Source: Verrucomicrobiales bacterium
GTDB lineage: Bacteria; Verrucomicrobiota; Verrucomicrobiia; Limisphaerales; J093
Length of the DNA stretch: 64,000 bases
Direction of reading: 5' to 3'
Assembly (NCBI GenBank): GCA_015075445.1
Contig: JABTUJ010000041.1
Span: 1 to 64,000, forward strand
Made by a program: the position numbers and the translations under genes. Below, piece by piece: positions 47,983-56,834 of the stretch; positions within the stretch are counted from its first letter, which is position 1, and each line of letters starts with the position of its first letter. The notes below the pieces were generated by a model. That model was not told the origin of the DNA. It worked only from the letters and a program-made list of their open reading frames with translations, and did no database searches.

Positions 47983-50358
47983 TCACAAAAACTGGCCCTG
48001 CCGGGGCGTCGGTCCGTCGGCTGTCCCTGCGAGCAGCACGCGTAAACCGGCTTCGTCCAAGACGGGCACCCCCAGCTTCCGGGCCTTCTCCAGCTTCGAG
48101 CCCGCCGCCTCGCCCGTCACCACATAGTCCGTCTGCTTGCTGACCGACCCCGACACCGTGCCGCCGGCCTCGCGAATCAACGCGGACGCCGCCTCCCGCG
48201 ACAGCGTGGGCAGCGTCCCCGTGAGCACAAACGTCCGGCCCGCCAGCGGACCTGACACGGGCTTTTCCGCCTCCTTCCGCCCCGGCCCGGCCGGTCGGAT
48301 TCCGAGCCGCTCAAGCTCGGCCAGAATCGCCTTCCCCCGCGGCGACGCAAAGTAGTCCAGCACTGACGCCGCCACGACCGGCCCGACTTCGGCGAGGCTG
48401 GCCTTGACGCCGCTGGCGTCGAGCTGCGCCTGAAGCTCGTTGATCTCCGACACGAGTTGGGCGTAGCGCTGACGGCGGGCTTCGCGTTCAGCCTGGGTCT
48501 TGGGCGGGTCCTTGCGCGAGTGCGGCGAACAGGCGACCCGCTCGGCCTCCTTCTGGCCCAGGTCACGGATCGACCGCAGGATGGCCGAGTCGGCCAGGTC
48601 CGGGAGCGAAGCGTGGACTTGCGCGAGCTGCCAGGCCGTGGCTTCGCCCACCTCGGGAATCGCCAGCGCCAGGATCCACCGGTGCAGCGGGGCTTGCCGC
48701 GCGCGCTCAAGAGCCTCCAGGACCTTTGTGGCATTCTTCTCGCCCAACACCCGCGGCGCGTCCTCCGTGCCGAGATTCAGTGTCGCGAGGTTCTCGAGGC
48801 TCAGCCCGAAGAGGTCGAGCGGCTCGTTCACCAGCCCGCGCTCCACCAGTTTCTCGGCCACGATGCCGCCCAGGGCCTCGATGTCCAGGGCTTTGCGTTG
48901 CGCGAAATACTCGATCCGACGCGTCTTCTGCGCCGGGCACCCCGCCACGTTCTGGCAACGCCAGGCCACTTCTTCGACCGCCCCACCGGCAATGCGCTCG
49001 CGCGCGACGGGTCCGCCGCAGGCGGGACAGCGGCCCCTCACATGCTCCAGAAAGTCGAACGGCTGCGCGTCGGGCGGCCGCCGGGCAAGCACCACTTCCA
49101 CCACCTCCGGAATCACCATCCCCGCCTTCCGCACCACCACCGTGTCGCCCACCCGCACGTCCTTGCGACGAATCTCTTCCTCGTTGTGCAGCGTGGCGCG
49201 CGACACCGTCGAGCCTTGGACAAAGACCGGGTCCAGCTCGGCCACGGGCGTAAGCACGCCGGTCCGCCCCACCTGGACGGTGATGGCGCGCAACACGGTC
49301 TCGGCGGGGGTGATCCACGGCACGGGCTTGTGCACGATGGCGTAGCCCGGGGCGCGGGTCTTGGTGGGGATCCGCGACCAGTCCGCGAGGCGATTCACCT
49401 TGAGCACGATGCCGTCGATCTCGTACGGCACGCGCGAACGCAGGTCCCGCGCCGTGTCGTAACCACAGACGACTTCGTCGCGATAGCATCGGAGCACCGC
49501 CGCGAGGTCCGGGCACACCCACCACTGCCGTTGCACCGGCAGACCGAAGCGGGCGAGCGTCTCGAGCAGCTCGGCGTGTGTGGCGAACTCGATGCCCTCG
49601 CAGGCGCCCGTGGCGTAGAACACGGCACTCAACGGGCGTCGCGCCACGAGCCGGGGATCAAGTTGCTTGAGCGTGCCGGCCGTGGCGTTGCGCGCATTGG
49701 GGAAGGGCTTCTCGCCGGCCGCCGCAAGCTGGGCGTTCAACGCCGTGAAGTCCTGGCTGGCGATGTACGCCTCGCCGCGCACCTCCAGCAACGGCGGCGC
49801 TGGATCCACGGTCAGTTCAAGGGGAATCGCGCGAAGCGTCCGCAGGTTCGCCGTGATGTCGTCGCCCGTCTGACCGTCCCCCCGGGTGACGCCCAGCACC
49901 AGCTTCCCATGACGGTAGTGAAGGCTGATCGACACGCCGTCCACCTTGGGTTCCAGGACGTATTCGACGCGATCGCGCTTCAGGTGCTTGCGCACCGTGG
50001 CGTCGAAGGTATGGAGCTTCGCCAGCGTGTGTTCATCCTGCAGGCGGAGCCGCTTCTCGCGGTCCGGTTCCTCTTCGGCCGTGGGGTGGGTGGCGCCCTC
50101 GATCTTCTCGAGCGAGAGCATCGGCTGGAGATGCTTCACGCGCGCGAAGCCTTCCGTGGGCGCCCCGCCGACACGTTGCGTGGGGGAATCCGGAGTGACC
50201 AGCTCGGGGTGTTCGCGCTCCAGCTCGACCAGTTCCTGGTAAAGCTGGTCGTAGGCGAAATCCTCGATCAGCGGCTGCGCCAGCACATAGTAGGCGTGGT
50301 CGTGGCGGCGGATCTCGGCCACCAACGCCCGGTGCCGCTCCTGGATCGCCGGAGTCAT
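47983..50358 (-). CDS. ligA: NAD-dependent DNA ligase
   Basis: 791-residue ligase that seals nicks during replication, longer than the usual 670. Domain Ia HRALVAEIRRHDHAYYVL opens it. The adenylated lysine is in VLEPKVDGVSISL (about residue 135), GRTGVLTPVAELDPV marks the OB fold, and a four-Cys zinc finger CPACGG...CQNVAGCPAQ lies at about 490-520. HhH repeats and a C-terminal BRCT domain (LAGRTFVLTGTLPTLSR, about 705) complete it. Two insertions explain the length: an acidic-basic stretch before the active site (about residues 90-125), and a charged coil within the HhH region (KDPPKTQAEREARRQRYAQL, about 630-660). ATG 50358 overlaps the squalene synthase stop by 4 bp. Confidence 0.95.
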   Translation of the reverse strand: MTPAIQERHRALVAEIRRHDHAYYVLAQPLIEDFAYDQLYQELVELEREHPELVTPDSPTQRVGGAPTEGFARVKHLQPMLSLEKIEGATHPTAEEEPDREKRLRLQDEHTLAKLHTFDATVRKHLKRDRVEYVLEPKVDGVSISLHYRHGKLVLGVTRGDGQTGDDITANLRTLRAIPLELTVDPAPPLLEVRGEAYIASQDFTALNAQLAAAGEKPFPNARNATAGTLKQLDPRLVARRPLSAVFYATGACEGIEFATHAELLETLARFGLPVQRQWWVCPDLAAVLRCYRDEVVCGYDTARDLRSRVPYEIDGIVLKVNRLADWSRIPTKTRAPGYAIVHKPVPWITPAETVLRAITVQVGRTGVLTPVAELDPVFVQGSTVSRATLHNEEEIRRKDVRVGDTVVVRKAGMVIPEVVEVVLARRPPDAQPFDFLEHVRGRCPACGGPVARERIAGGAVEEVAWRCQNVAGCPAQKTRRIEYFAQRKALDIEALGGIVAEKLVERGLVNEPLDLFGLSLENLATLNLGTEDAPRVLGEKNATKVLEALERARQAPLHRWILALAIPEVGEATAWQLAQVHASLPDLADSAILRSIRDLGQKEAERVACSPHSRKDPPKTQAEREARRQRYAQLVSEINELQAQLDASGVKASLAEVGPVVAASVLDYFASPRGKAILAELERLGIRPAGPGRKEAEKPVSGPLAGRTFVLTGTLPTLSREAASALIREAGGTVSGSVSKQTDYVVTGEAAGSKLEKARKLGVPVLDEAGLRVLLAGTADGPTPRQGQFL

Positions 50359-51404
50359 GTCGCGGCCTGCCGCCGGGCACGCTCGAACTGGCCGCTCCAC
50401 GCCCCCGGCAGCGGATAAAGCAGCAGCGACCGCAGCATGATCGAACGGACCTGGCGCCGGCCCACCTTGATCCGCTGCGAGGGGTCCAGCACATTGCCCA
50501 CCCGCAGCAACCCGAGGGTCCGGACACCGATCAATAGCGGCCAGGCGCAGGCCAGACGCAGACGGAGGAGGCGATAAGGCAGCGCCAGCGTGTAGTGCCA
50601 CCCCGCCGTGAGGTGATCCTCCGCCCGGGCCACGTACTCGAGGTACAGGGGTCGGAACCGCGCGGCGTTGGCCGGATCCAGCAGGTCCTCCGGGACCAAC
50701 GAGTGCTGGGTGAGGGCCGTCTCGGGCAGGTAACAGCGGCCCTGGCGCAGATCCGCTGGAAGATCCCGCAGGATGTTCACAAGCTGAAGCCCCTTGCCAA
50801 ACCGCACGCCCTGCGTCATCAGCCCTTTGAAATCCAGCCAGTCCTCGGGAAACAGGTGCGTCCGCGTCACCTTCGTCCAGAACTCGCCCACGCACCCCGC
50901 CACCCGATACGTGTAGTCGTCCAGCTCGGCGTCCGTCTGCAGCGCGATCAGCCGGTCTCCGCCCGCCGCCCCGAACCGCACCAGGTCCAGCTCCTGCCCC
51001 GTCGTGATCGTGTGCAGCACGTTGCGGATCGGATCGCGCGTCTCCGGAGGGGTGGTGTCGACGATGTTGATGAGGTTCTCCACCCAGCGCAGCAGCTCCC
51101 GCTCGCCGGCCGTTGTGCGACTGCCGGCCATCGCGTCGAGGACCACCGCCGCCGAGTGATGTGAATCGATGCGGTCACGCAGCAGCCGCAGTTCTTCGAG
51201 GCGCCGCTCGACCGGCAGGGCGTCCGTGTCCGCCAGCGTGTCCGCGATGCGGGCGAGCAAATACGCCACCGCGATGGGCTCACGCACCGGCCGCGGCAGG
51301 ATGCGCACGGTCAGGTAGAACGACCGTGACACGCCCTGCAACAACCCCAGCAACACCTGCTCTTGCACGCGCCGATTAAGCCACAACCGCCCGGCGTTGA
51401 ACAA
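50355..51404 (-). CDS. Squalene/phytoene synthase
   Basis: 349-residue prenyl-diphosphate head-to-head synthase. SRSFYLTVRILP opens the catalytic domain, LLARIADTLADTD is the first Asp-rich motif (DxxxD, about residues 52-56), YTYRVAGCVGEFWTKV is the conserved mid-block, and LQLVNILRDLPADLRQGRCYLP carries the second Asp-rich motif (about 205-225). The Y-R-V-A-G-x-V-G block is the form found in farnesyl-diphosphate farnesyltransferases, so squalene (for hopanoids) is the likely product. A C-terminal hydrophobic helix could anchor it to the membrane. TTG 51404 is the first start; an internal GTG about 12 codons later is the alternative. Coupled to ligA. Confidence 0.85.
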   Translation of the reverse strand: MFNAGRLWLNRRVQEQVLLGLLQGVSRSFYLTVRILPRPVREPIAVAYLLARIADTLADTDALPVERRLEELRLLRDRIDSHHSAAVVLDAMAGSRTTAGERELLRWVENLINIVDTTPPETRDPIRNVLHTITTGQELDLVRFGAAGGDRLIALQTDAELDDYTYRVAGCVGEFWTKVTRTHLFPEDWLDFKGLMTQGVRFGKGLQLVNILRDLPADLRQGRCYLPETALTQHSLVPEDLLDPANAARFRPLYLEYVARAEDHLTAGWHYTLALPYRLLRLRLACAWPLLIGVRTLGLLRVGNVLDPSQRIKVGRRQVRSIMLRSLLLYPLPGAWSGQFERARRQAAT

Positions 51405-51426
51405 CTCCGGAAAAAGCCCGCCCTCT

Positions 51427-52755
51427 TCAGTCCTCCCCGACCCCCAGGCCGGCCACCGAATCCACCGGGGTCAGCCGCCGGAAGTCGCGCCACCGATGGA
51501 ACGTCAGGAAGTTCGCATCATGGGCGTTGTGGGCCCCCCCTTCGCCGTCGTCGTAAGCCGTCCGCACCAGCGCAACGAGGTCAGCGCCTTCAAACTGAAA
51601 GTCCGGATACTGAAAGCCGTGCCGGGCGGTGTCGGGATGGTAGAGCACCACACAGCGCACCTCCCACGTGCGCAGATCCGCCGAGTCCACCAGCGCCAGC
51701 GTGTTGCGCAGGCTCGAGGGCGACTCCCGCCGGTGCCGCTTCAGCACCACGGAGGCCAACCCCACGTACCGCGACGTCTGCGGGTCCCGCCGGATCACGA
51801 ACTTCTTCGCGCCCCCGGAGAAGGGCAGGAAACCGGTGGCTGGATCGAACGTGAGCTTCCGCCCGTCGGGACTGATGTCCACCCACGCCATCTTTTCATC
51901 GGGTTGACGAACATGGACACGCAACAGGTTTACCAACCGGCCGTCGGGAGCGGCGACGATGTTCCCCTCGAGCCAGCCGCCCATGTCGCCCCCATTCCAA
52001 GACCGGTCGCTGGGCAGGAACTCCGCCCAGGTCCAGTTCGCGGCCACGAGTGGATCGGCGTCGACCGGGAGCGACATCACCCCGGCGCGGTAGTGGGTGC
52101 CCCAGGCCTCGGGGGGGTCACGACGTTCCATGGCCCGCCACAGGCGATCGCTGTGTTCGAGCACGGGCATGGGCGCGCAGTGGTATTGACCGTCCGCGCG
52201 CAGCCGACCCGTGGCGGCATCCTCCGGCGTGGTCCAGGTGCGGCCACCGTCCCTCGACCGGCGGATCAGGACGTCCCCGTGGTGTTTGTCCGGCCCCAGC
52301 AGGTACAGCGCACCGCGATGGGTGAACAGGCTCGACCAGAACGCTCCGTCGACGGTGCTGAGCCGACGCCAGGACTCCCCGCGGTCGTTCGATCCGTACA
52401 CGTGCGTGATGGCCCGGGTGTGTTCCGTGCTGCGGGGTCCGAACTCGTCGTGCGAGGCCACATAGGTGCCATCCGGCAGCAGGGCGAGGCTGGGAGAACC
52501 GATGTAGATGCCCGTCGAGGCAGCGCGATGGGCGACGACGACACCCGGCACGGTGGCTGGGGGGGTCGGGGCAGGCGCGAGTTCAGCGGCGCCCAAGGAC
52601 CAACCGAACACCAAAGGGGTCAGTACAGCAGATGCTCCAAGACGACACCGCCTGGAACCAATCCCTGACGCATACTGTCTACTGACCCCTTCAATGAAGG
52701 GGTCAGTATGCACTATGTCCCGTGACAGACCATCGAGTCGGACACCGTGGCGCAT
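51427..52755 (-). CDS. Sialidase/BNR-like exported protein
   Basis: Up to 442 residues; the start is unsure. A hydrophobic segment LGASAVLTPLVFGWSLGAAE suggests a signal peptide, but the only ATG ahead of it (52755) lies in the repeat DNA at 52669-52772; a TTG near 52620 is an alternative. The mature part is a beta-propeller with Asp boxes SNDRGESWRRLS and SRDGGRTWTTP, plus GSPSLALLPDGTYVASHDEFG, the usual first-blade motif of sialidase-like proteins. A late SLRNTLALVDSADLRTWEV blade follows. Substrate unknown. It lies 22 bp before the squalene synthase and just after the GH51 gene. Confidence 0.7.
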   Translation of the reverse strand: MRHGVRLDGLSRDIVHTDPFIEGVSRQYASGIGSRRCRLGASAVLTPLVFGWSLGAAELAPAPTPPATVPGVVVAHRAASTGIYIGSPSLALLPDGTYVASHDEFGPRSTEHTRAITHVYGSNDRGESWRRLSTVDGAFWSSLFTHRGALYLLGPDKHHGDVLIRRSRDGGRTWTTPEDAATGRLRADGQYHCAPMPVLEHSDRLWRAMERRDPPEAWGTHYRAGVMSLPVDADPLVAANWTWAEFLPSDRSWNGGDMGGWLEGNIVAAPDGRLVNLLRVHVRQPDEKMAWVDISPDGRKLTFDPATGFLPFSGGAKKFVIRRDPQTSRYVGLASVVLKRHRRESPSSLRNTLALVDSADLRTWEVRCVVLYHPDTARHGFQYPDFQFEGADLVALVRTAYDDGEGGAHNAHDANFLTFHRWRDFRRLTPVDSVAGLGVGED

Positions 52756-52772
52756 ACTGTCTACTGACCCCT
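52669..52772. repeat. Family E repeats with long hairpin
   Basis: A 22-bp sequence (CGCATACTGTCTACTGACCCC plus T) occurs twice, at 52669-52690 and 52751-52772, exactly 82 bp apart. Between them the first copy continues into a perfect hairpin with 13-bp arms (TACTGACCCCTTC / GAAGGGGTCAGTA) and a 3-nt loop. A further GGGGTCAGTA is at 52616-52625. The repeat supplies the last codons and stop of the GH51 gene and the only ATG ahead of the sialidase-like gene. Confidence 0.8.
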
Positions 52773-55145
52773 GAGGTCGAAGGCGAAGACGGTGACGCTG
52801 CAGGGGGCCAGTTCGAGGGTTTCGCCGACATCCTTCAGGCGCTGTTCCTCGATGATCACCCGGGCGGGTTCGTCGGGGTCGTTGTAAGCTTGGGGGTCGG
52901 TGCCGGCTATCTGCCAGCGGGTGCCCGTGCCCTTGAGCTGCGCGCCGATCACCTTCAGCGGCACGGTGGTCGGCTCCAGACGCGCGTTCACAATGCCCAG
53001 GGTGAGGGTCTTCCGGTCCTGGCTCCAGGCGGCCTGGGCGTCCAGCAGGCCCGTGGTCTGCGTCGCGACGGGCAATTCGCCGAAATGATGGCGGTAAAGC
53101 TTGAGCACAAGGCCGGTGGTCTCGAAGGCGGCATTGCGCCGGCTGACCTTGATCGCCCCGATCACGTTGACCGTCTGCGCATAGAAGGCGGAGTGGATCA
53201 GGTCGCTCTGTCGCGCGTACTCGTGGACACCGGCGGCGATGCCCAGCGCGTCCTTGAGGAAGTAGCGGGTGCCCAACTCGCCGAAGGCATGGGGGCCGTA
53301 CCAATAGTTCCACTCGGTCATGGCGATGCGGATGTCCTTGCCGGCCAGGTGGGGCATTTCCGCACGGGCGCGTCGATGGAATTCAGCCTTGGAGCGGATG
53401 TTGTCGGGAATCTGGCGGACATGGGCCAGGAGACCGGGGCGTTCCTGGCAGTAGAAGTGTTCGGCAATGGAGTCCATGTGGTCGGCGCAGTGCCGGAGGA
53501 GGCCGGTGCTCCAGGGACCCGCGTTGCCCGAGGAGATGCAGAAGATGTTGGGGTCCACCTCGCGCATCTTGTCCACGACCCAGTTTTGTTTGAGGACGTA
53601 ATGGTCGAGCGACATGTAGCCGAGCTGCCAGGCGCCCCACATCTCGTTGCCGACGCCCCAGTACTTCACGCCGAAGGGTTGGGCCACTCCGTTGCGGGCG
53701 CGCTGAGTGCCGTAGTGGGTCTCGGGCGCGCCGTTGCAGTACTCGAGTTGGGCAGCGGCGGAATAGGCATCGCCGAAGCCGGTGTTGACGGTGATCCAGG
53801 GCTCGGCCTCCACCAATTGGCAGAACCGGATGAACTCGTGCATGCCGAAGTCGTTGTGCTCGACGCCGGTCCAGGCGGGATTGGTGCGGGGCGGCCGGCG
53901 GTCACGATCGCCCACGCCGTCACGCCAGTCGTAGCCGCTGACGAAATTGCCGCCGGGCCAGCGATAGATGGGGGCGGCGAGCTCCTTGAGCAGGGCGAGC
54001 GTGTCGGCGCGCATGCCCTCGACGTGATCGGCGGGCATGAGCGAGAGGGTGCCGACGGCCACGGGTGCGTCGTGCACGCGGAGTTCGAGGCGGGCCTTGT
54101 CGGTGGTTGCACCCGCGTTGAATGAGAAGGCAAAGCGCGCATAGGCGGGTCCGACGCCGTCGAGTTGCACGGTGGCGCCAGTCGTGTCGGAATCGCCCCA
54201 GGCCAGCGTCACGGCGACCTTGGCGCGCGGCGCGCCGGTGGTCTTGAGCCAGGCGTAGCCGACGTAGCCCCGTCCCTCGACCACTCCGAGATCGAGTTGG
54301 CGCAAGCCGGCGCCGGCCCCCACCACGGGGGTGTGCCGCCCCACGAAAGGCTGGTGGGTGCTCATGGTGACGGCGTCGGCGGAACCGATGATCTGCCAGG
54401 GAGAAGCTCCGACCACCGGGTAGGGGGTGTTGCGGAGGGAGCGGTAGGGATTGTACTCGGCCTTGATGGGGTGGAAGAACTTGCGATCCTCGAGCATCTC
54501 CGCCCAGATGCCGCCGTAGATGCAGCGGCCGAGGTGCTCGATGAACTGGCTGTAGACGGCGGTCGCCAGCGGTTCGCCCACCTTCGCCGCGTCGATGGTG
54601 ATGCTCGGGGCGGGTGGTTCGTTCTGGGCGATCTTTTCCAGGGCAAGGTCGTCGTACCAGGCCTTGCCCGTGGCCTGGCCCCAGCCGCCGAAGAGGCAGT
54701 TGATCTGCACGCTGCCCTGGTCGGTGGTGTCGAACTCCGTCTCCACCCGCGTCCAATCGCTGGTGCCGGAGACGGCAGACGTGGCGACGCCCTGAAGGTT
54801 GTGGAGGTTCAGCAACGCGCCGCGGGCCCCGGCCAGCGGCTTGAGTCCTTCCGTCTTGATCCACCCGGACAGGCGGTAGCGGGCGAAGGGTTCGACCGGC
54901 ACATTGGCGGTCCAGCTCAGGTCGCCACCGCGCTCGGAGGAGAGCTCGACGCTACGGTTGCCGGTGCGGCCGACTTTGGCATGTCCGAACGCGCCTTCGC
55001 CGGCCCAGGTCTCGGTCCGCCACCCGCGCGGGCGACCGTCGCCCTGTTCGAAGGAGGGGTTGGGCACCGGGTTCTGGGCCTGGGCGAGCCAGCCCACGGT
55101 CACGAGCGCGAAGGTCGCCGTGCAGAGACGCGTCAAGGTGTGCAT
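52761..55145 (-). CDS. Alpha-L-arabinofuranosidase (GH51), exported
   Basis: 794-residue secreted glycosidase that releases terminal arabinofuranose from hemicellulose or pectin side chains. The signal peptide is LCTATFALVTVGWLAQAQ, then an N-terminal carbohydrate-binding sandwich (NPSFEQGDGRPRGWRTE, about 25-175). The GH51 barrel follows: IYGGIWAEMLEDRKFF (about 215), RWPGGNFVSGYDWRDG, acid/base in KYWGVGNEMWGAWQLGY (about 500) and nucleophile in IAMTEWNYWYG (about 625). A C-terminal beta domain ends it. ATG 55145. The last three codons and stop (RGQ, TAG) lie in a family E repeat, so the true C-terminus may have been different. Next to an MFS sugar-type transporter. Confidence 0.92.
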   Translation of the reverse strand: MHTLTRLCTATFALVTVGWLAQAQNPVPNPSFEQGDGRPRGWRTETWAGEGAFGHAKVGRTGNRSVELSSERGGDLSWTANVPVEPFARYRLSGWIKTEGLKPLAGARGALLNLHNLQGVATSAVSGTSDWTRVETEFDTTDQGSVQINCLFGGWGQATGKAWYDDLALEKIAQNEPPAPSITIDAAKVGEPLATAVYSQFIEHLGRCIYGGIWAEMLEDRKFFHPIKAEYNPYRSLRNTPYPVVGASPWQIIGSADAVTMSTHQPFVGRHTPVVGAGAGLRQLDLGVVEGRGYVGYAWLKTTGAPRAKVAVTLAWGDSDTTGATVQLDGVGPAYARFAFSFNAGATTDKARLELRVHDAPVAVGTLSLMPADHVEGMRADTLALLKELAAPIYRWPGGNFVSGYDWRDGVGDRDRRPPRTNPAWTGVEHNDFGMHEFIRFCQLVEAEPWITVNTGFGDAYSAAAQLEYCNGAPETHYGTQRARNGVAQPFGVKYWGVGNEMWGAWQLGYMSLDHYVLKQNWVVDKMREVDPNIFCISSGNAGPWSTGLLRHCADHMDSIAEHFYCQERPGLLAHVRQIPDNIRSKAEFHRRARAEMPHLAGKDIRIAMTEWNYWYGPHAFGELGTRYFLKDALGIAAGVHEYARQSDLIHSAFYAQTVNVIGAIKVSRRNAAFETTGLVLKLYRHHFGELPVATQTTGLLDAQAAWSQDRKTLTLGIVNARLEPTTVPLKVIGAQLKGTGTRWQIAGTDPQAYNDPDEPARVIIEEQRLKDVGETLELAPCSVTVFAFDLRGQ

Positions 55146-55214
55146 GCGCGGTATCGTGGGTCGGAAGCGCGCCGAGTTCAAGTCGACAACGCACGGTTTC
55201 CGAGCCAGTCCGGT

Positions 55215-56519
55215 TCAGGTCGGCTCGGGGAGCGTCAGTGCGATTACGATGGCCAGCGGGAACAACGCGCTCGCCGCCAGCAGCGCCACCCGGAAATCCC
55301 CGACGTCGGCAAACAGCCCAAAAACCACGGTGCCGGCCGCGGCGGCGATGCGCCCGATGTTGTAGCAGAAACCCGCGCCCGTCGTGCGCAGCAGGGTGGG
55401 GAACAGCGGCGGCAGGTACATCGTGAAGAGCCCAAACACGCCCGAGAAGAAACCGACGGCCGGGAACCAGAACGAGACCAGCGGTTCATAACCGCGGGGC
55501 ACCGCGAACGCGCCCGCCATGGCCAGGAAGAAACCCAGGCACATCAGCGCCACGGCGCGTCGGTAGCCCAGCCACTTTGCCAGCGCGCCGCCGAAGAAGT
55601 TGCCGGCAATGGAGATGCCGATGACCACGAAGAACGTCCGGCTCACCAGTTGCTCGCGCTGGGTCACCGTCCAGTCCGCCAGTTCGGGCAGGTTCCGCAG
55701 ATGCTGCGCGTGCCAGAACATGAAGGCCCACCAGGCACTTAGCGACAGGGCGCACACACCGATCGTCTTGAACGTGATCCGGCGCAGATCGCCCCGGAAC
55801 AGCTCCCGCACCCCGGGGCCGCGGCGCGTCACGGTGTTCCGGGCCTGCCGCCACTCCTCGGGTTCGGGCACATGCCGGCGGATCCAGAACACGAGCAGGG
55901 CCGGCAGCACGCCCACGAGGAAGACCCAGCGGGGTTGGTAATCGAGTTGCCAATAGCCGCTGATCGTGGCCAGCGCGTACACCGCCACGCACGCCCCTAG
56001 CACCCCCAGGTTCACCGCCGTCTGCAGCACCGCGGCGATCCACGGCCGCCAGGCTTTGGGCCACGTCTCGGACAACAAGGACGACCCCACCGCCCATTCG
56101 CCGCCAATGCCCAGCGCCGCGACGAAGCGGAAGATCAGGAGCTGCCACCAGGTCTGCGCGAAGAACGCGAGGCCCGTAAACACGGCATACGTCAGGATGG
56201 TGAGCCCAAGCGTACGGCTGCGTCCAAGCCGGTCGCCCAGGCGACCAAAGAAGCCGCCGCCCAGCGCCCAGCCCACGAGAAACGCCGCCTGAATCCACGA
56301 GCTCTTCGCCTTCACCTCGGGGTCGGCCGGGCTGGCGGCATCGAGCAACTGCATCACGAACGGCGCCGCCACCAGCGTGTACAGGTGCATGTCCAGACCG
56401 TCGAACAACCAGCCCAGCCAGGCGGCGATTCCCGATTTCCATTGCGTGGGTGACAGGTCCCGCAGGTGCCGAACCTCAGGGGCAGCCGGCGCCGGGGGCT
56501 TCAGGACTTCGGTGGACAC
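55215..56519 (-). CDS. MFS transporter, sugar-acid type
   Basis: 434-residue major facilitator protein with twelve membrane helices. The first helix contains AAWLGWLFDGLDMHLYTLV, the D-G-(L/F)-D motif typical of the sialic acid, shikimate and aromatic acid porters. RLGDRLGRSRTLGLTIL is the loop 2-3 motif, and ALGIGGEWAVGSSLLSETWP in helix 4-5 is the G-G-E-W form seen in NanT-like members. A long loop after helix 6 (about residues 210-245) is hydrophilic. It probably imports the monosaccharide or uronic/sialic acid freed by the neighbouring glycosidases. ATG 56519. Confidence 0.85.
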   Translation of the reverse strand: MSTEVLKPPAPAAPEVRHLRDLSPTQWKSGIAAWLGWLFDGLDMHLYTLVAAPFVMQLLDAASPADPEVKAKSSWIQAAFLVGWALGGGFFGRLGDRLGRSRTLGLTILTYAVFTGLAFFAQTWWQLLIFRFVAALGIGGEWAVGSSLLSETWPKAWRPWIAAVLQTAVNLGVLGACVAVYALATISGYWQLDYQPRWVFLVGVLPALLVFWIRRHVPEPEEWRQARNTVTRRGPGVRELFRGDLRRITFKTIGVCALSLSAWWAFMFWHAQHLRNLPELADWTVTQREQLVSRTFFVVIGISIAGNFFGGALAKWLGYRRAVALMCLGFFLAMAGAFAVPRGYEPLVSFWFPAVGFFSGVFGLFTMYLPPLFPTLLRTTGAGFCYNIGRIAAAAGTVVFGLFADVGDFRVALLAASALFPLAIVIALTLPEPT

Positions 56520-56618
56520 GCGCGAACGAAACCAGATCCAGGCGTGCTAGACAACCCCGCTGTCGGGCCTCGTCACGCAAAGCGGCGCTAAAGCGCGACG
56601 CACTCCAAACGCTTCGCG

Positions 56619-56794
56619 ACCGTCCCACCGTCGCACCGTCCCACTGTCCCACCGTCGCACCGTCGCACCGTCGCACCGTCGCACCGTCGCACCGTCGCAC
56701 CGTCCCACCGTCCCACCGTCCCACCGTCCCACCGTCCCACCGTCCCACCGTCCCACCGTCCCACCGTCCCACCGTCCCACCGTCCCACCGTCCC
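56619..56794 (+). repeat. Octamer tandem array, 22 units of ACCGTCCC type
   Basis: Twenty-two contiguous 8-bp units, ACCGTCCC or ACCGTCGC, with one ACTGTCCC. The variant units cluster in the left half and the last twelve are identical, suggesting recent growth by slippage at the right end. It begins about 100 bp past the MFS start on the divergent side and ends 41 bp before the PQQ gene ATG, so any promoter of that gene is squeezed against or inside it. Confidence 0.95.
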
Positions 56795-56834
56795 GCAGTT
56801 GTCCCGTCCGAGCTCCTGTGCTTACCTCCTGCCC

